Positions 18,865-29,783 of a stretch of 64,000 bases of DNA are shown one piece after another. The stretch lies in contig NZ_OY970459.1 in assembly GCF_963853665.1 (NCBI RefSeq), forward strand, positions 4,340,001-4,404,000, in the 5' to 3' direction. Numbering within the stretch: the first letter of the stretch is position 1; each line of letters starts with the position of its first letter. Made by a program: the position numbers and the translations under genes. Source of the DNA: Mycobacterium decipiens. Lineage in GTDB: Bacteria > Actinomycetota > Actinomycetes > Mycobacteriales > Mycobacteriaceae. The notes under the pieces were generated by a model. It saw only the letters and a list, made by a program, of their open reading frames with translations, ran no database searches and was not told the DNA's origin.

Positions 18865-20340
18865 TCACCCAACCGCCACATTGTCAGCGACGTAGTGGAA
18901 GAGGACCGCTGGAGGACTGTGATCTGACAGCGGCTGTCCCTTGGAGTTGAGGAACTTCGCCGCTTCGTTGCTGTAGCTGGTGGCCTGCAGCATCACTCCT
19001 TGGCCGCTCCGATAGAAGATCTTGTCAAGCAGCTCACACTCGTTTCGGTCGTCACACGTGGGTGCGTAGGGTGGCGCGGTCGGGCCGTGCTCCACCTGCA
19101 CCCAGGCGTCGGTCAGCCCATTGGCCGCGGCAAATTGCAGAAGGGCGCTTTGGTCGTCGGAGTATCGGGCGTTGAAGTCGCCCGTGACTATGACCGCGCG
19201 ACCCGCGGAGTTCTGCTGGATGTAATTAGCGAGCTGCGCGAAGTTGGCGTTGGTATCCGCCCCACCACCGGTATTGGCGTGCAGGTTGTACAAGTCGACC
19301 GTTTCCCCACCCGCAAGTTGCATTTGGCTATAGGTAAAGCCCTTAGGGGTAAGGCAGTTGTCGCTGTGGCACTTGTACCACGTCTGCCGGTCGAGCCTTT
19401 TCACCTTGAACTCCGCGAGGGTATTGAGCCCGTCGGAGAAGGGCACACCGATGGGCCACAGCAAGGTCGGCGGGTCGGGCGGTGTTTGGCTGGGCATCTT
19501 GGATTTCTTGGTGAGGAAATCGTGGTAGGCGAAGTCCTCCTGGACGTTGGCGACGTAGTAAGAATTGAGGCGTTTCCCAATTTCCTTGGTGTACAAGAAG
19601 CGCGGCAAAATTGCGCTGGATAGCGGGAAGGGCAGCCCCGCGATGTTGTAGGTGACCATGCTGAAGTCACCGCTAATCTTGTCGGTCGGGGTGGCTCCGA
19701 CGAAAGCCGTCACGGTGGCGACGTCATCGTGCCCGTGGAACGGACCCAAATATCCCGCCAGACCATGCACATGAAGGTCGGTGTCATCGCTGACGGAGAC
19801 GGTGAAGGTGTCGCTGCCAACGAAACCCGGATCAGCCGTATAGGTAAAACTGTCCGTCTTTTGGTCGACGATCACCACACCGTGCTGGGGTCCGCCGGGT
19901 GCGCCACGCGCCCGCACCGTGAAGGTCATCCTGTTTCCGTCCGGGTCGTACGCGTCAAACGGGATCGGGCCGGTGGTACCGCCCTGAGGGACACTGAACT
20001 GTTGCGGGGTCGCGACGGGCGTACGGTTGGAGACAATTGGCACAATCCCGTTGTGCACTCCGGCTAGAAAGTCGATCAGGTAATTAAGGATGTCGTCAGG
20101 AATGTTGCCCGGATCGAGCTGCGGCAGGCTACCCGGTGACAAGCCCGCGCCCGGTGTCGCAGCCAACAGGGTGCCGGACCCACCCGACGGCGACGGCACA
20201 TCCACCCGCGAATCACCATTTGACGAGCCCGCATCCGTTGGCTCGGCATTGCTGATCGCGTGGGTTACCGCCACCGCCGCACCCACCCCCACGACAACCA
20301 CTAACGCGCCGACCCTGCCGATGCTTTTGGCGTGATCCAT
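18865..20340 (-). CDS. Exported sphingomyelinase/nuclease-like protein SpmT (Rv0888 ortholog)
   Basis: 491 residues. The N-terminus has a signal/membrane segment (VGALVVVVGVGAAVAVTHAI) and a Ser/Gly/Pro-rich stretch. A cadherin-like beta domain at about 110-230 follows (FDAYDPDGNRMTF, GFVGSDTFTVSVSDD). The C-terminal endonuclease/exonuclease/phosphatase domain has metal and catalytic motifs VTGDFNARYSDDQ, YNLHANTGGG and LSDHSPP. The M. tuberculosis protein is an outer-membrane-associated sphingomyelinase, also reported to have nuclease activity, used to get nutrients from host membranes. The ATG at 20340 has an ideal AAGGAGAATCG site; the seven-codon upstream extension is rejected. Confidence 0.93.
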   Translation of the reverse strand: MDHAKSIGRVGALVVVVGVGAAVAVTHAISNAEPTDAGSSNGDSRVDVPSPSGGSGTLLAATPGAGLSPGSLPQLDPGNIPDDILNYLIDFLAGVHNGIVPIVSNRTPVATPQQFSVPQGGTTGPIPFDAYDPDGNRMTFTVRARGAPGGPQHGVVIVDQKTDSFTYTADPGFVGSDTFTVSVSDDTDLHVHGLAGYLGPFHGHDDVATVTAFVGATPTDKISGDFSMVTYNIAGLPFPLSSAILPRFLYTKEIGKRLNSYYVANVQEDFAYHDFLTKKSKMPSQTPPDPPTLLWPIGVPFSDGLNTLAEFKVKRLDRQTWYKCHSDNCLTPKGFTYSQMQLAGGETVDLYNLHANTGGGADTNANFAQLANYIQQNSAGRAVIVTGDFNARYSDDQSALLQFAAANGLTDAWVQVEHGPTAPPYAPTCDDRNECELLDKIFYRSGQGVMLQATSYSNEAAKFLNSKGQPLSDHSPPAVLFHYVADNVAVG

Positions 20341-21322
20341 CGATTCTCCTTGTGCGCCCACTGGTTAAAGTTCGGGTAGTTTCAGGAGCACCCAATGTTC
20401 GGAGTGCGCAACCAATCGGTCCGTAATGTGGAGCGAAGTCTCCCGCGTCGTCGAAGCGAATGTCAATGACGATCTTTGGGGTCCGCCGGACTCCGTTCTG
20501 TCGTCGTCGCGTCCCACATACTCGCGCTTTCGAACGCCGCTCCGACGCTCAGAACGAGCACGGACAGCTGCGGTGCATCCAGGGCGGGCTGGCGTAGCTA
20601 TGCGGTCTCGATCGACTTGAACGCCATCGCAATTCGCGCAGCTCATGAGCACTTGACGATCCTAAGGTTCCCCTCCGGTGGTGGACTACTGAGTTAGCCG
20701 GATGCGGTTCCGTCCCGGTCAGCACCATTGTTTGCCACCACCTCTGCGGCCGTTTGCCCTGAGTACCAGGTTGTAGATGCCGCACCGGGTGATCAGCCAG
20801 GATCGGCGTGTTGCTGACGTTGCTCGCGAGCTACACAAAAGCCTGCTGTGCACATGGTGCTTGATGAGCGACGCGAGACGGTCAACCGCCGCGGCTGGGA
20901 GATCGATCGGGTCCGATTGGTATATAACAGAATTCGTCTGCATGAAGGGTAGATCTGGCGCGGCTCCGCGCGCATGCGGTCGAGCAGGCCTAGACCCTGG
21001 GACGGAATCTGCCCATGTCGGAAACCGGTGGCAAGTGGCGGTACGTTGATCGATGAGCGGCCCCAGATAGCCTGTCCTGACTCTGATTTCGCCCCCTCCG
21101 GTCGGGGAGCCGAGTTGGTTGTCGCTGTCGATGGTCTTTGCTGATGGCGAGTCGGAAGCAGGTTTAACAGTGCGACCCGCATTGACGGTCCGGCGTCGCC
21201 GGCGGGTGCAGAGGCCGTTGCCCAACAGTCGGTTGGCCCCGCCGCGAAGGCGTCTCGTGGTTGGGCCGCAACGGGGTGCTGCGGGAAGTGGCTTGAGTTG
21301 AAGGTCGGGAATCTCGACTTGC

Positions 21323-21417
21323 GTTGTGATGGAAAAGTATTCGTGTAGAGACCGAAAAGTACTCGTGTCGCTATGAGGAAGCAATCATGTTGTGATGGAA
21401 AAGTGTTCGTCGAAGAG
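21323..21417 (+). repeat. Three direct repeats resembling an IS21-family terminus
   Basis: GTTGTGATGGAAAAGTATTCGT (21323-21344) and GTTGTGATGGAAAAGTGTTCGT (21389-21410) match at 21 of 22 positions. A shorter central copy, CCGAAAAGTACTCGTGTCG (21352-21370), lies between them. IS21-family ends carry such multiple terminal repeats and start with TG, as here at 21388. No transposase frame is attached. Confidence 0.45.
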
Positions 21418-21639
21418 GGTGGGGCTGGGATGCGGGTGTAGGACAGCGACCGCGTTCCCCAACACAGATGGGGAACAGACCAGCATTCGCCGTCGTCGGG
21501 TGACCAAAAGCTATGACCCGGCCGCGGCCATTGGTCGCTGGACGGCTGAACCAACATCCGGCCGGGTACGGACCTCGGCGACGGCCGCCTCCCCCTTGCT
21601 CCATCACACTCAACAGCACGACTGCTAAGCGATCGCCCG

Positions 21640-21688
21640 CGCCCGACGGGCCCGACGGGGCCGACGGTGCCGACGGGGCCGACGGAGA
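21640..21688 (+). repeat. GACGGGGCC-type 9-bp tandem repeat
   Basis: About five imperfect head-to-tail copies of a 9-base unit (GACGGGCCC, GACGGGGCC, GACGGTGCC, GACGGGGCC, GACGGAG). It lies about 125 bp upstream of the glyoxalase-like start. In one frame it would read as PDGPDGADGADGADG, but no gene is evident. Confidence 0.55.
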
Positions 21689-21812
21689 TAATTGTCGGTG
21701 CCCCGCGATTGAATGGCGTCACCGCGATGATTTTCCATCGCGGCCCGGGTCAGTATCCGTGTGCCAGTCCGGCGCGGGACTGGTCCGAGGACACCAACAA
21801 CAAGGAGGCACC

Positions 21813-22268
21813 ATGGCGCTCAACGTCGAACCCGCTCTGTCCCCACACCTCGTCGTCGACGACGCTGCCGCGGCGATCGACTTCTACGTGAAAGCCTTCG
21901 ACGCCGTCGAACTGGGGCGAGTGCCCGGACCCGACGGCAGACTGATCCACGCCGCGCTGCGTATCAACGGCTTCATGCTGATGCTCAACGACGACTTCCC
22001 GGAGATGTGTGGTGGCAAATCCATGACGCCGAAGTCGCTGGGCGGAACGCCGGTCACCATTCATTTAACGGTCACCGACGTCGACGCCAAGTTCCAGCGT
22101 GCGCTGGACGCCGGCGCCACCGTGGTGACCGCCTTGGAGGACCAGTTCTGGGGAGACCGCTACGGTGTGGTCGTCGACCCGTTTGGCCACCACTGGTCGC
22201 TTGGACAGCCAGTACGCGAGGTCAGCATGGATGAGATCCAAGCGGCCATGTCAGCGCAAGCGGGTTAG
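21813..22268 (+). CDS. Glyoxalase/bleomycin-resistance (VOC) family protein (Rv0887c ortholog)
   Basis: 151 residues with the paired beta-alpha-beta-beta-beta fold of VOC proteins. LSPHLVVDDAAAAIDFYVKA opens the first module and VTIHLTVTDVDAKFQRALDA the second. It ends in VVDPFGHHWSLGQ, the PhnB/YdeM-like ending. Metal-binding residues are not obviously complete, so enzymatic activity is uncertain. The ATG is fixed by AAGGAGGCACC immediately upstream; the open frame further 5' crosses the tandem-repeat region. Its stop overlaps the fprB stop on the other strand by 4 bp. Confidence 0.92.
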   Translation: MALNVEPALSPHLVVDDAAAAIDFYVKAFDAVELGRVPGPDGRLIHAALRINGFMLMLNDDFPEMCGGKSMTPKSLGGTPVTIHLTVTDVDAKFQRALDAGATVVTALEDQFWGDRYGVVVDPFGHHWSLGQPVREVSMDEIQAAMSAQAG

Positions 22269-23980
22269 CCGACAATCGGCTGAGCCAGATCACGCAGCCG
22301 GGCCACCAGACGGCGCCGCAGCGGCGCCTGCGGCGCGGTGGCTGCCGCCGCGAGCATCTCGGCGACGTCGGTGAACTTGTTGCGAGGCCGGCCGTCGGCG
22401 CTGCCGCGCGCCATCTCGGCAGCATCGATGGCCCGCCATCCCGCGGAGCCGACGGCTTCGGGCTGGCGGGCATGTACCAGTTCAGCTAGCGCCGTCGGCT
22501 TGGCCACCGGGTCGGCCAGCCTGCCGCTGTTGAAGTCGGCGACCAGAGCCTGCACGGTCTGGAAAGAGCAGGACTTGTTCGTGCCGATGAACCCGGTCGG
22601 CCCGCGTTTAATCCAGCCCGCGACGTAGGCGCCGGGCACCGGTTCGCCGGTGCGGGGGTCAATCACACGTCCACCGTCGTTCGGGACGACCGCGGCCTCC
22701 TCGTCGAACGGCAGGTCGCGAATCAACTTGCCGCGGTAGCCAATCGACGTCAGCACCAGGCCGGCATCGAGCTGGCGCACCGCGTCGGTTCCGGTGACCG
22801 AGAACTCCACCCCGGTGGCACGCTGCTGCCCGAGAACGCGCTGAGGCGTAAGCCGGTAGGCCAGCCGGATGCGCGGGCGCCGCGCCCCGGGCGCCCGCGC
22901 ATCCGCAACACCCAGTGCGCTCAAGATCTCCAGCTTGTTCCTGGTCAATGGATCAGCAGCGGTTGGCAGATCATCGAGAACTCGCTGATGATCGCTCGGG
23001 TCGAGCACGACGTCGGACCGGGCGGTGAGCCCGATCAGCTCGGGCAGGGTGAACGCCGAGTGGGCTGGTCCGCGGCGGGCCGCGACTACCACCTCACGGA
23101 CCGCAGAATTGCGGAACGCGCGCAACGCATGGTCGGCGATGTCGGTGTAGGCCAGCTCGTTCGGGTCGGCGGTGAGTACCCGCGCCACGTCGAGGGCGAC
23201 ATTGCCGTTGCCGATGATCACGACACGCTCGTGGCTGAGATCGACTGTCAGATCGCTGAAGTCGGGATGCCCGTTGATCCATGCGACCAGCTCCGTGGCG
23301 GTACCGGTACCCCGAAGACCCATCCCGTCGATATCCAGCCGGCGGTCGTCGGGCGCGCCGACCGCATACAGCACGGCGTGGTGGTGGGCCAGCAGCTCGG
23401 CATGGCTAAGGTGCTTCCCGATCTCGACATTGAGATAGAACCGGAAGCGGCGATGACGGGTGACCCGGTCAAATAGTTGCGTGACCCTTTTGGTGTTCTG
23501 GTGATCCGGCGCTACCCCGGCGCGCACCAGACCGTAGGGCGTCGGCAGCTTCTCAAAGACGTTGACCTGCACTCCGTGCTGGACCAACAGCTCATCGGCG
23601 GCATACATGGCCGCGGGACCGGACCCGACGATGGCCACCGTCAGCGGCTGACGACGCGCATGCACCTCGGCGGCCGGGATCACCGGCGCCAGCTTCGACG
23701 TCGGCGGTAGCTTTACGCCCGCGGCCCGCTTCGGGTAGAACGACGAGTTGACCTCGACGAACGGCAGTTGCTCCGCGCCCAACCGGCTATCGGGCGCGAT
23801 TGCGCCGACCGGGCAGGCACTCACACAGGCACCGCAGTCCACGCAGGCCACCGGATCGATATAGAGCATCTCCGACGTCGCGAAGCCGGGCTCGTCCGGC
23901 GTCGGGTGAATGCAATTGACGGGGCATGCGAAGACGCAGGACCCGTCGTTGCAGCACGACTGAGTAATTACGTGCGGCAT
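22265..23980 (-). CDS. fprB: Ferredoxin/ferredoxin-NADP reductase FprB
   Basis: 571 residues. The N-terminal ferredoxin domain at about 1-65 has two cysteine clusters (CCNDGSCVFACPVNCIH and CVDCGACVSACPVGAI), giving 7Fe/8Fe-type centres. An adrenodoxin-reductase-like flavoprotein follows, with FAD motif VAIVGSGPAAMYAADEL near residue 110 and NADP motif VVIIGNGNVALDVARVL near residue 250. It moves electrons from NADPH to its own or another ferredoxin. The ATG gives MPHVITQSC; the upstream extension overlaps the preceding gene and is rejected. It sits 17 bp downstream of a diiron oxygenase gene, so it may be that enzyme's electron supply. Confidence 0.96.
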   Translation of the reverse strand: MPHVITQSCCNDGSCVFACPVNCIHPTPDEPGFATSEMLYIDPVACVDCGACVSACPVGAIAPDSRLGAEQLPFVEVNSSFYPKRAAGVKLPPTSKLAPVIPAAEVHARRQPLTVAIVGSGPAAMYAADELLVQHGVQVNVFEKLPTPYGLVRAGVAPDHQNTKRVTQLFDRVTRHRRFRFYLNVEIGKHLSHAELLAHHHAVLYAVGAPDDRRLDIDGMGLRGTGTATELVAWINGHPDFSDLTVDLSHERVVIIGNGNVALDVARVLTADPNELAYTDIADHALRAFRNSAVREVVVAARRGPAHSAFTLPELIGLTARSDVVLDPSDHQRVLDDLPTAADPLTRNKLEILSALGVADARAPGARRPRIRLAYRLTPQRVLGQQRATGVEFSVTGTDAVRQLDAGLVLTSIGYRGKLIRDLPFDEEAAVVPNDGGRVIDPRTGEPVPGAYVAGWIKRGPTGFIGTNKSCSFQTVQALVADFNSGRLADPVAKPTALAELVHARQPEAVGSAGWRAIDAAEMARGSADGRPRNKFTDVAEMLAAAATAPQAPLRRRLVARLRDLAQPIVG

Positions 23981-23997
23981 AGAGAACTCGTACCAGG

Positions 23998-26386
<2,389 letters not shown>

Positions 26387-26468
26387 CGCAGCTACGACCG
26401 GGCGCGCCGGTCGGCGTGCGTCATTCCGGCAAGACACCTCCGCGTGTCAACAAGGTTAACGGCGTTTA

Positions 26469-26484
26469 GCGCACTAAAGTGCGC
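26469..26484. promoter_or_regulatory. Perfect palindrome GCGCAC-TAAA-GTGCGC upstream of sepH
   Basis: A 6-bp stem with a TAAA loop, about 83 bp after the serC stop and 49 bp before the sepH ATG. It could be the serC terminator or an operator for sepH. GTTAAC and TTTAGC stretches just upstream make a promoter nearby plausible. Confidence 0.45.
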
Positions 26485-26532
26485 AGGTAACAGGTCCAGC
26501 GTTGTCCTGCTCGGAGCCTGCGAGGAGAAACC

Positions 26533-27288
26533 ATGCGGGAACTCAAAGTGGTTGGGCTCGATGCCAACGGCGAACACATCATCTGTCAGGGAGATACCCA
26601 GTCCGAACAGTTCAAGTTGCCGGTCGATGACCGACTGCGGGCGGCGCTGCGGGGCGACTCCGCGCCGCTGCAGCAACCGCAGCTCGATATCGAGATCACC
26701 CACATGCTGAGCCCGAAAGAGATCCAGGCGCGAATTCGGGCTGGCGCGTCTGTCGAACAGGTCGCCGCGTCTTCGGGTTCCGACATTGCCCGGATCCGCC
26801 GGTTTGCCCACCCCGTGCTGCTGGAACGCTCGCGCGCCGCCGAGCTGGCAACCGCAGCGCACCCGGTCTTCGCCGACGGCCCCGCGGTGCTGACGTTGCT
26901 GGAGACGATCACCGCCGCCCTGGTGACGCGCGGCCTGAACCCCGACAGCGTCACCTGGGACGCCTGGCGCAACGAAGACAGTCGCTGGACGGTGCAGCTT
27001 GCCTGGAAGGCGGGCCGCTCCGACAATCTGGCGCATTTCCGATTCACCCCTGGCGCCCACGGCGGAACGGCAACCGCGATCGACGATGCGGCCAGCGAAC
27101 TGATCGACCCCGCCTTCAATCGCCCGTTGCGGCCGTTGGCGCCGGTCGCCCGCCTCGACTTCGATGAGCCCGCGCAGCCGGCGCCCACGGCGCCGTCCGC
27201 ACAGCCGGTCAGCAGCCGACGGGGCAAACCGGCCATACCGGCCTGGGAAGACGTGCTGCTCGGGGTGCGCTCAGGCGGGCATCGCTAG
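26533..27288 (+). CDS. sepH: Cell-division protein SepH (DUF3071; Rv0883c ortholog)
   Basis: 251 residues. The N-terminal DUF3071 domain (MRELKVVGLDANGEHIICQG) includes a helix-turn-helix-like part (LSPKEIQARIRAGASVEQVAASSGSD, then IARIRRFAHPVLLERSRAAE). A middle WDAWRNEDSRWTVQLAWKAG block and a Pro/Ala-rich linker follow, and the protein ends in GKPAIPAWEDVLLGVRSGG. In Streptomyces and M. smegmatis, SepH binds FtsZ and promotes ring assembly through its conserved helix-turn-helix. The ribosome-binding site GAGGAGAAACC precedes the ATG. Its stop overlaps that of the next convergent gene by CTAG. Confidence 0.93.
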   Translation: MRELKVVGLDANGEHIICQGDTQSEQFKLPVDDRLRAALRGDSAPLQQPQLDIEITHMLSPKEIQARIRAGASVEQVAASSGSDIARIRRFAHPVLLERSRAAELATAAHPVFADGPAVLTLLETITAALVTRGLNPDSVTWDAWRNEDSRWTVQLAWKAGRSDNLAHFRFTPGAHGGTATAIDDAASELIDPAFNRPLRPLAPVARLDFDEPAQPAPTAPSAQPVSSRRGKPAIPAWEDVLLGVRSGGHR

Positions 27289-27569
27289 CCGCTCCCCAGC
27301 GTCAAGGCGAGCAGCGCCAGCCACCCGACCGCCACGCCCACTCCTGCACCGAGCACAAACCAGCGCAGCACCCGGGTGCGGCGCCAGCCCCACAGGGTCG
27401 GCGCCAACCCGCCAACCGCCACCACGTTGAGGCCGACGGCCAACAGTGGATGCACCCGAATCAGTCCGAGACTCAGCACCGCAATTCCGACGGCCGTTAC
27501 CGCGGCGACGAAGCCGGCCACCGCCAAACCCGTTGCCCAGGGCACGGATTGGTCGTGCTTGTCACTCAC
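27285..27569 (-). CDS. Small membrane protein (Rv0882 ortholog, DUF2537-like)
   Basis: 94 residues with three hydrophobic segments (VPWATGLAVAGFVAAVTAVG, LLAVGLNVVAVGGLAPTLWG and WFVLGAGVGVAVGWLALLAL). The N-terminus is short and charged (MSDKHDQS). It is probably an inner-membrane protein of three helices. The DUF2537 label is from memory. It lies 10 bp downstream of the rRNA methyltransferase gene and likely ends that operon. Function unknown. Confidence 0.88.
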   Translation of the reverse strand: MSDKHDQSVPWATGLAVAGFVAAVTAVGIAVLSLGLIRVHPLLAVGLNVVAVGGLAPTLWGWRRTRVLRWFVLGAGVGVAVGWLALLALTLGSG

Positions 27570-27579
27570 GGGCCCGAGC

Positions 27580-28461
27580 CTAATCTGATCGCCCCGCTAC
27601 TCCTCGGCCCGCCACCTCGCCGAGCCTAGCCCGCTCGTAGAACGCCAACGCGGCCGCCGTCGCGACGTTGAGCGAGTCGGTGCCCCGCGACATCGGAATG
27701 CACACCCGCACATCGCTGATGCGCAGTGCAGCCGCCGTCAGGCCCGGGCCCTCTGCGCCCACCAGCAGCGCGATCCGTTCGTCAGACACCGCGGCCATCG
27801 CCTCCGGCAGTGGCCACGCATCGCGTTGTGGTGTCATCGCCAACAACCGAAAACCGCTCTCCTTCAACATCACCAGTTCCGCGGGCCAGTCGGGTGCCCG
27901 CGCATACGGGACCAACAGCGCGTGCCCCATAGAGACCCGAACCGCGCGACGGTAGAGCGGATCGGCGCAGCCGACGCCGAACACTATCGCGTCCACGCTC
28001 AGCCCTGCCGCGTTGCGAAAGATCGAGCCCAGGTTCTCGTGGTCGTTAACACCTTCGAGCACTGCGACGGTGCGGGCCCCGGCGACCGCCTGAGCAATGC
28101 TCGGCTCCGGCACCCGACGAGCGGCGGCCAGCACCCCACGATTGAGATGGAAGCCGACCACCCGGGCCATGACGTCGGCCGATACTCGATAGAACGGCGC
28201 GCCGACACCGGCCAGATCGTCCTTGAGTTCGGCCAGCCGGCGGTCGGTCCCGAGCAAAGCCAGCGGCGTGAACCGTGAGGCCAGCATGCGTTGCACCACC
28301 AGCACGCCCTCGGCGATCACCAGCCCCTTGCCGGTCGGCAGGTCTGGACGGCGGTCGATGCTGTTCAAATCACGGAAATTGTCAAGCCGGGGGTCGTCGG
28401 GATCGCTGACATCCTGAACATCGGGGCCATCCGAGCGCTGGGCACAGCGGCGTTCGGTCAC
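27580..28461 (-). CDS. SpoU/TrmH-family RNA methyltransferase (Rv0881 ortholog)
   Basis: 293 residues. An N-terminal L30e-like substrate domain (about 40-110, [20 protein letters not shown]) is followed by a SPOUT knot domain. SAM-binding motifs are [15 protein letters not shown] (motif 1), [10 protein letters not shown] (motif 2) and [20 protein letters not shown] (motif 3). It would 2'-O-methylate a ribose in rRNA or tRNA. Its ATG overlaps the MarR gene stop (ATGA), so translation is coupled; an internal GTG giving [10 protein letters not shown] is an alternative start. Confidence 0.92.
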   Translation of the reverse strand: MTERRCAQRSDGPDVQDVSDPDDPRLDNFRDLNSIDRRPDLPTGKGLVIAEGVLVVQRMLASRFTPLALLGTDRRLAELKDDLAGVGAPFYRVSADVMARVVGFHLNRGVLAAARRVPEPSIAQAVAGARTVAVLEGVNDHENLGSIFRNAAGLSVDAIVFGVGCADPLYRRAVRVSMGHALLVPYARAPDWPAELVMLKESGFRLLAMTPQRDAWPLPEAMAAVSDERIALLVGAEGPGLTAAALRISDVRVCIPMSRGTDSLNVATAAALAFYERARLGEVAGRGVAGRSD

Positions 28462-28889
28462 GGGCCTTCGTCGACCAGGGCCAACATTAGATCGGCGGCG
28501 CTGCGCAGGATTTCACGCTTGCTGGCGTCCAGCGTTGCGAGCCGCTCGGCCAGCCACTCCTGCCGGGCCCGCCGTGCCGCCCTGACCAGTTCGGCGCCGG
28601 ACTCGGACACCGAGACCAGCACCTGCCGGCCGTCAATGGGGTGCGGGGCGCGATCCACGAAACCCATGTCCGCTAGAGAGGCGATCACCCTGGTCATCGA
28701 GGGCGGCCGGACCCGTTCACGAATCGCCAATGCACCGGGCGTCATCGCTCCCTCATTGGCCAACGTCGTCAACGCTGAGAGCTGGGACAACGAGACGGGC
28801 GACGACGGGTTTCGAAACCGCAGTTGGCGGGCCAGCCGCATGACCGCCAGCGACAAGTCGCTAGCCAGCCGCGCATCGCTGTCAGGCAC
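28458..28889 (-). CDS. MarR-family transcriptional regulator (Rv0880 ortholog)
   Basis: 143 residues with a MarR winged helix. The recognition region is [20 protein letters not shown] to [20 protein letters not shown], followed by the wing [20 protein letters not shown]. Terminal helices would form the dimer interface. It is the first gene of the operon with the RNA methyltransferase and the small membrane protein, and divergent from 29022, so autoregulation from the 28890-29021 gap is likely. Ligand unknown. Confidence 0.93.
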   Translation of the reverse strand: MPDSDARLASDLSLAVMRLARQLRFRNPSSPVSLSQLSALTTLANEGAMTPGALAIRERVRPPSMTRVIASLADMGFVDRAPHPIDGRQVLVSVSESGAELVRAARRARQEWLAERLATLDASKREILRSAADLMLALVDEGP

Positions 28890-29021
28890 AGCGCGAGGTT
28901 ACAACGGAACTCAAGAATCGGGCGTCAGAAACGGCGAACGACGCCTTCCTTCCCGCCTAACCGCCCGCTCCTTCCCGGGCCACTCGCGGCCCGCATCGTC
29001 GCCGGGCTATGTTGAATCGCG

Positions 29022-29297
29022 ATGAGCGTCGAACCTGGCCAGGTCCACGAGCCGCCGTCGCTACCACCCGCGCTGCTCGAGGTGTGGCCGGTCATCGTGG
29101 TCGGCGCGCTGGCCTGGCTAGCGGCCGCGGTGGCCGCATTCCTCGTACCTGGCCTCGAGAGTTGGCGTCCGGTGACAGTCGCCGGGCTGGGAACGGGGTT
29201 GTTCGGAACGGGCATTTTCGTGTGGCAACTTGCCGCTGCCCGCCGTGGCGCACGCGGCGCACAGGCCGGACTCGAAACATATCTCGACCCGAACTAG
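29022..29297 (+). CDS. DUF2530 membrane protein (Rv0879c ortholog)
   Basis: 91 residues with two transmembrane helices (VWPVIVVGALAWLAAAVAAFL and VTVAGLGTGLFGTGIFVWQL). The N-terminus is Pro-rich and the C-terminus is RRGARGAQAGLETYLDPN. The ATG follows a divergent promoter shared with the MarR gene. Inner membrane; function unknown. Confidence 0.88.
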   Translation: MSVEPGQVHEPPSLPPALLEVWPVIVVGALAWLAAAVAAFLVPGLESWRPVTVAGLGTGLFGTGIFVWQLAAARRGARGAQAGLETYLDPN

Positions 29298-29327
29298 CCA
29301 ACGACGGTTGCATCCCTGGGAGGATGA

Positions 29328-29783
29328 ATGGTGGCCCCGCTCCTGCAAGCGCAAATCGATATCAATGCGCCCGCCGCGAAGGTCTGGGCGTTGATATCCG
29401 ACCTTCGGCGGATGCCGCAATGGAGCCCGCAATGCCGGTGGATGAGGCCCATCGGCCCATTGCGCCAGGGCACCCGCACCATCAATCTCAACCGCCGCAA
29501 CCATCTGTTCTGGCCCACGACGTGCACGGTTGTCGAGATCGTCCCGGAGCAGAAACTGGCGTTCCGGGTCGACTCCAATCGCAGCATCTGGAGCTACGAA
29601 CTCGAGCCGAACGCCCATGGCACCCGGGTGACCGAGAGCCGCCACGCGGAAAATGGCGTCAGCTCGTTCTCAAACCTGTCGGTGAACGCGCTCTTCGGCG
29701 GTACGACTAACTTCGAACGAGAACTGGTCGAAGGCATGAATGCCTCGCTGGCAAACATCAAGACGGCCGCCGAGAAAACCTAG
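29328..29783 (+). CDS. SRPBCC (polyketide cyclase/START-like) protein
   Basis: 151 residues of the Bet v1-like fold. The opening QAQIDINAPAAKVWALISDL and the following WSPQCRWMRPIG are typical; later blocks are VVEIVPEQKLAFRV and WSYELEPNAHGTRVTESR. These proteins bind hydrophobic ligands. The ATG has a GGGAGGATGA site in front. It is 30 bp downstream of the DUF2530 gene. In H37Rv I recall PPE13 in this interval instead. Its TAG overlaps the convergent DUF3027 stop (CTAG). Confidence 0.88.
   Translation: MVAPLLQAQIDINAPAAKVWALISDLRRMPQWSPQCRWMRPIGPLRQGTRTINLNRRNHLFWPTTCTVVEIVPEQKLAFRVDSNRSIWSYELEPNAHGTRVTESRHAENGVSSFSNLSVNALFGGTTNFERELVEGMNASLANIKTAAEKT

Larger units (their letters stand above)
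20341..21812. other. 1.47-kb gene-poor region with IS-like repeats
   Basis: No gene is supported here. Frames up to 309 codons exist on the minus strand (20793-21722 and 20719-21384), but they are Arg/Pro/Ser-rich, overlap in several frames and match nothing I know. It contains direct repeats resembling an IS21-family end (21323-21417), a GTTCCCC/GGGGAAC hairpin (21454-21476), a 9-bp tandem array (about 21640-21688) and an unusually AT-rich TGGTATATAACAGAATTCG near 20920. The region looks like a scar of past insertions. Promoters of the divergent Rv0888-like and glyoxalase-like genes must lie at its ends. Confidence 0.5.

Noticed and set aside
21454..21476. Candidate CRISPR repeat
   Set aside because: One copy only, no spacers and no cas genes in the window.
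20719..21722. Overlapping 221- and 309-codon minus-strand frames
   Set aside because: They overlap in different frames, are Arg/Pro-rich and cross the IS-like repeats; not convincing genes.
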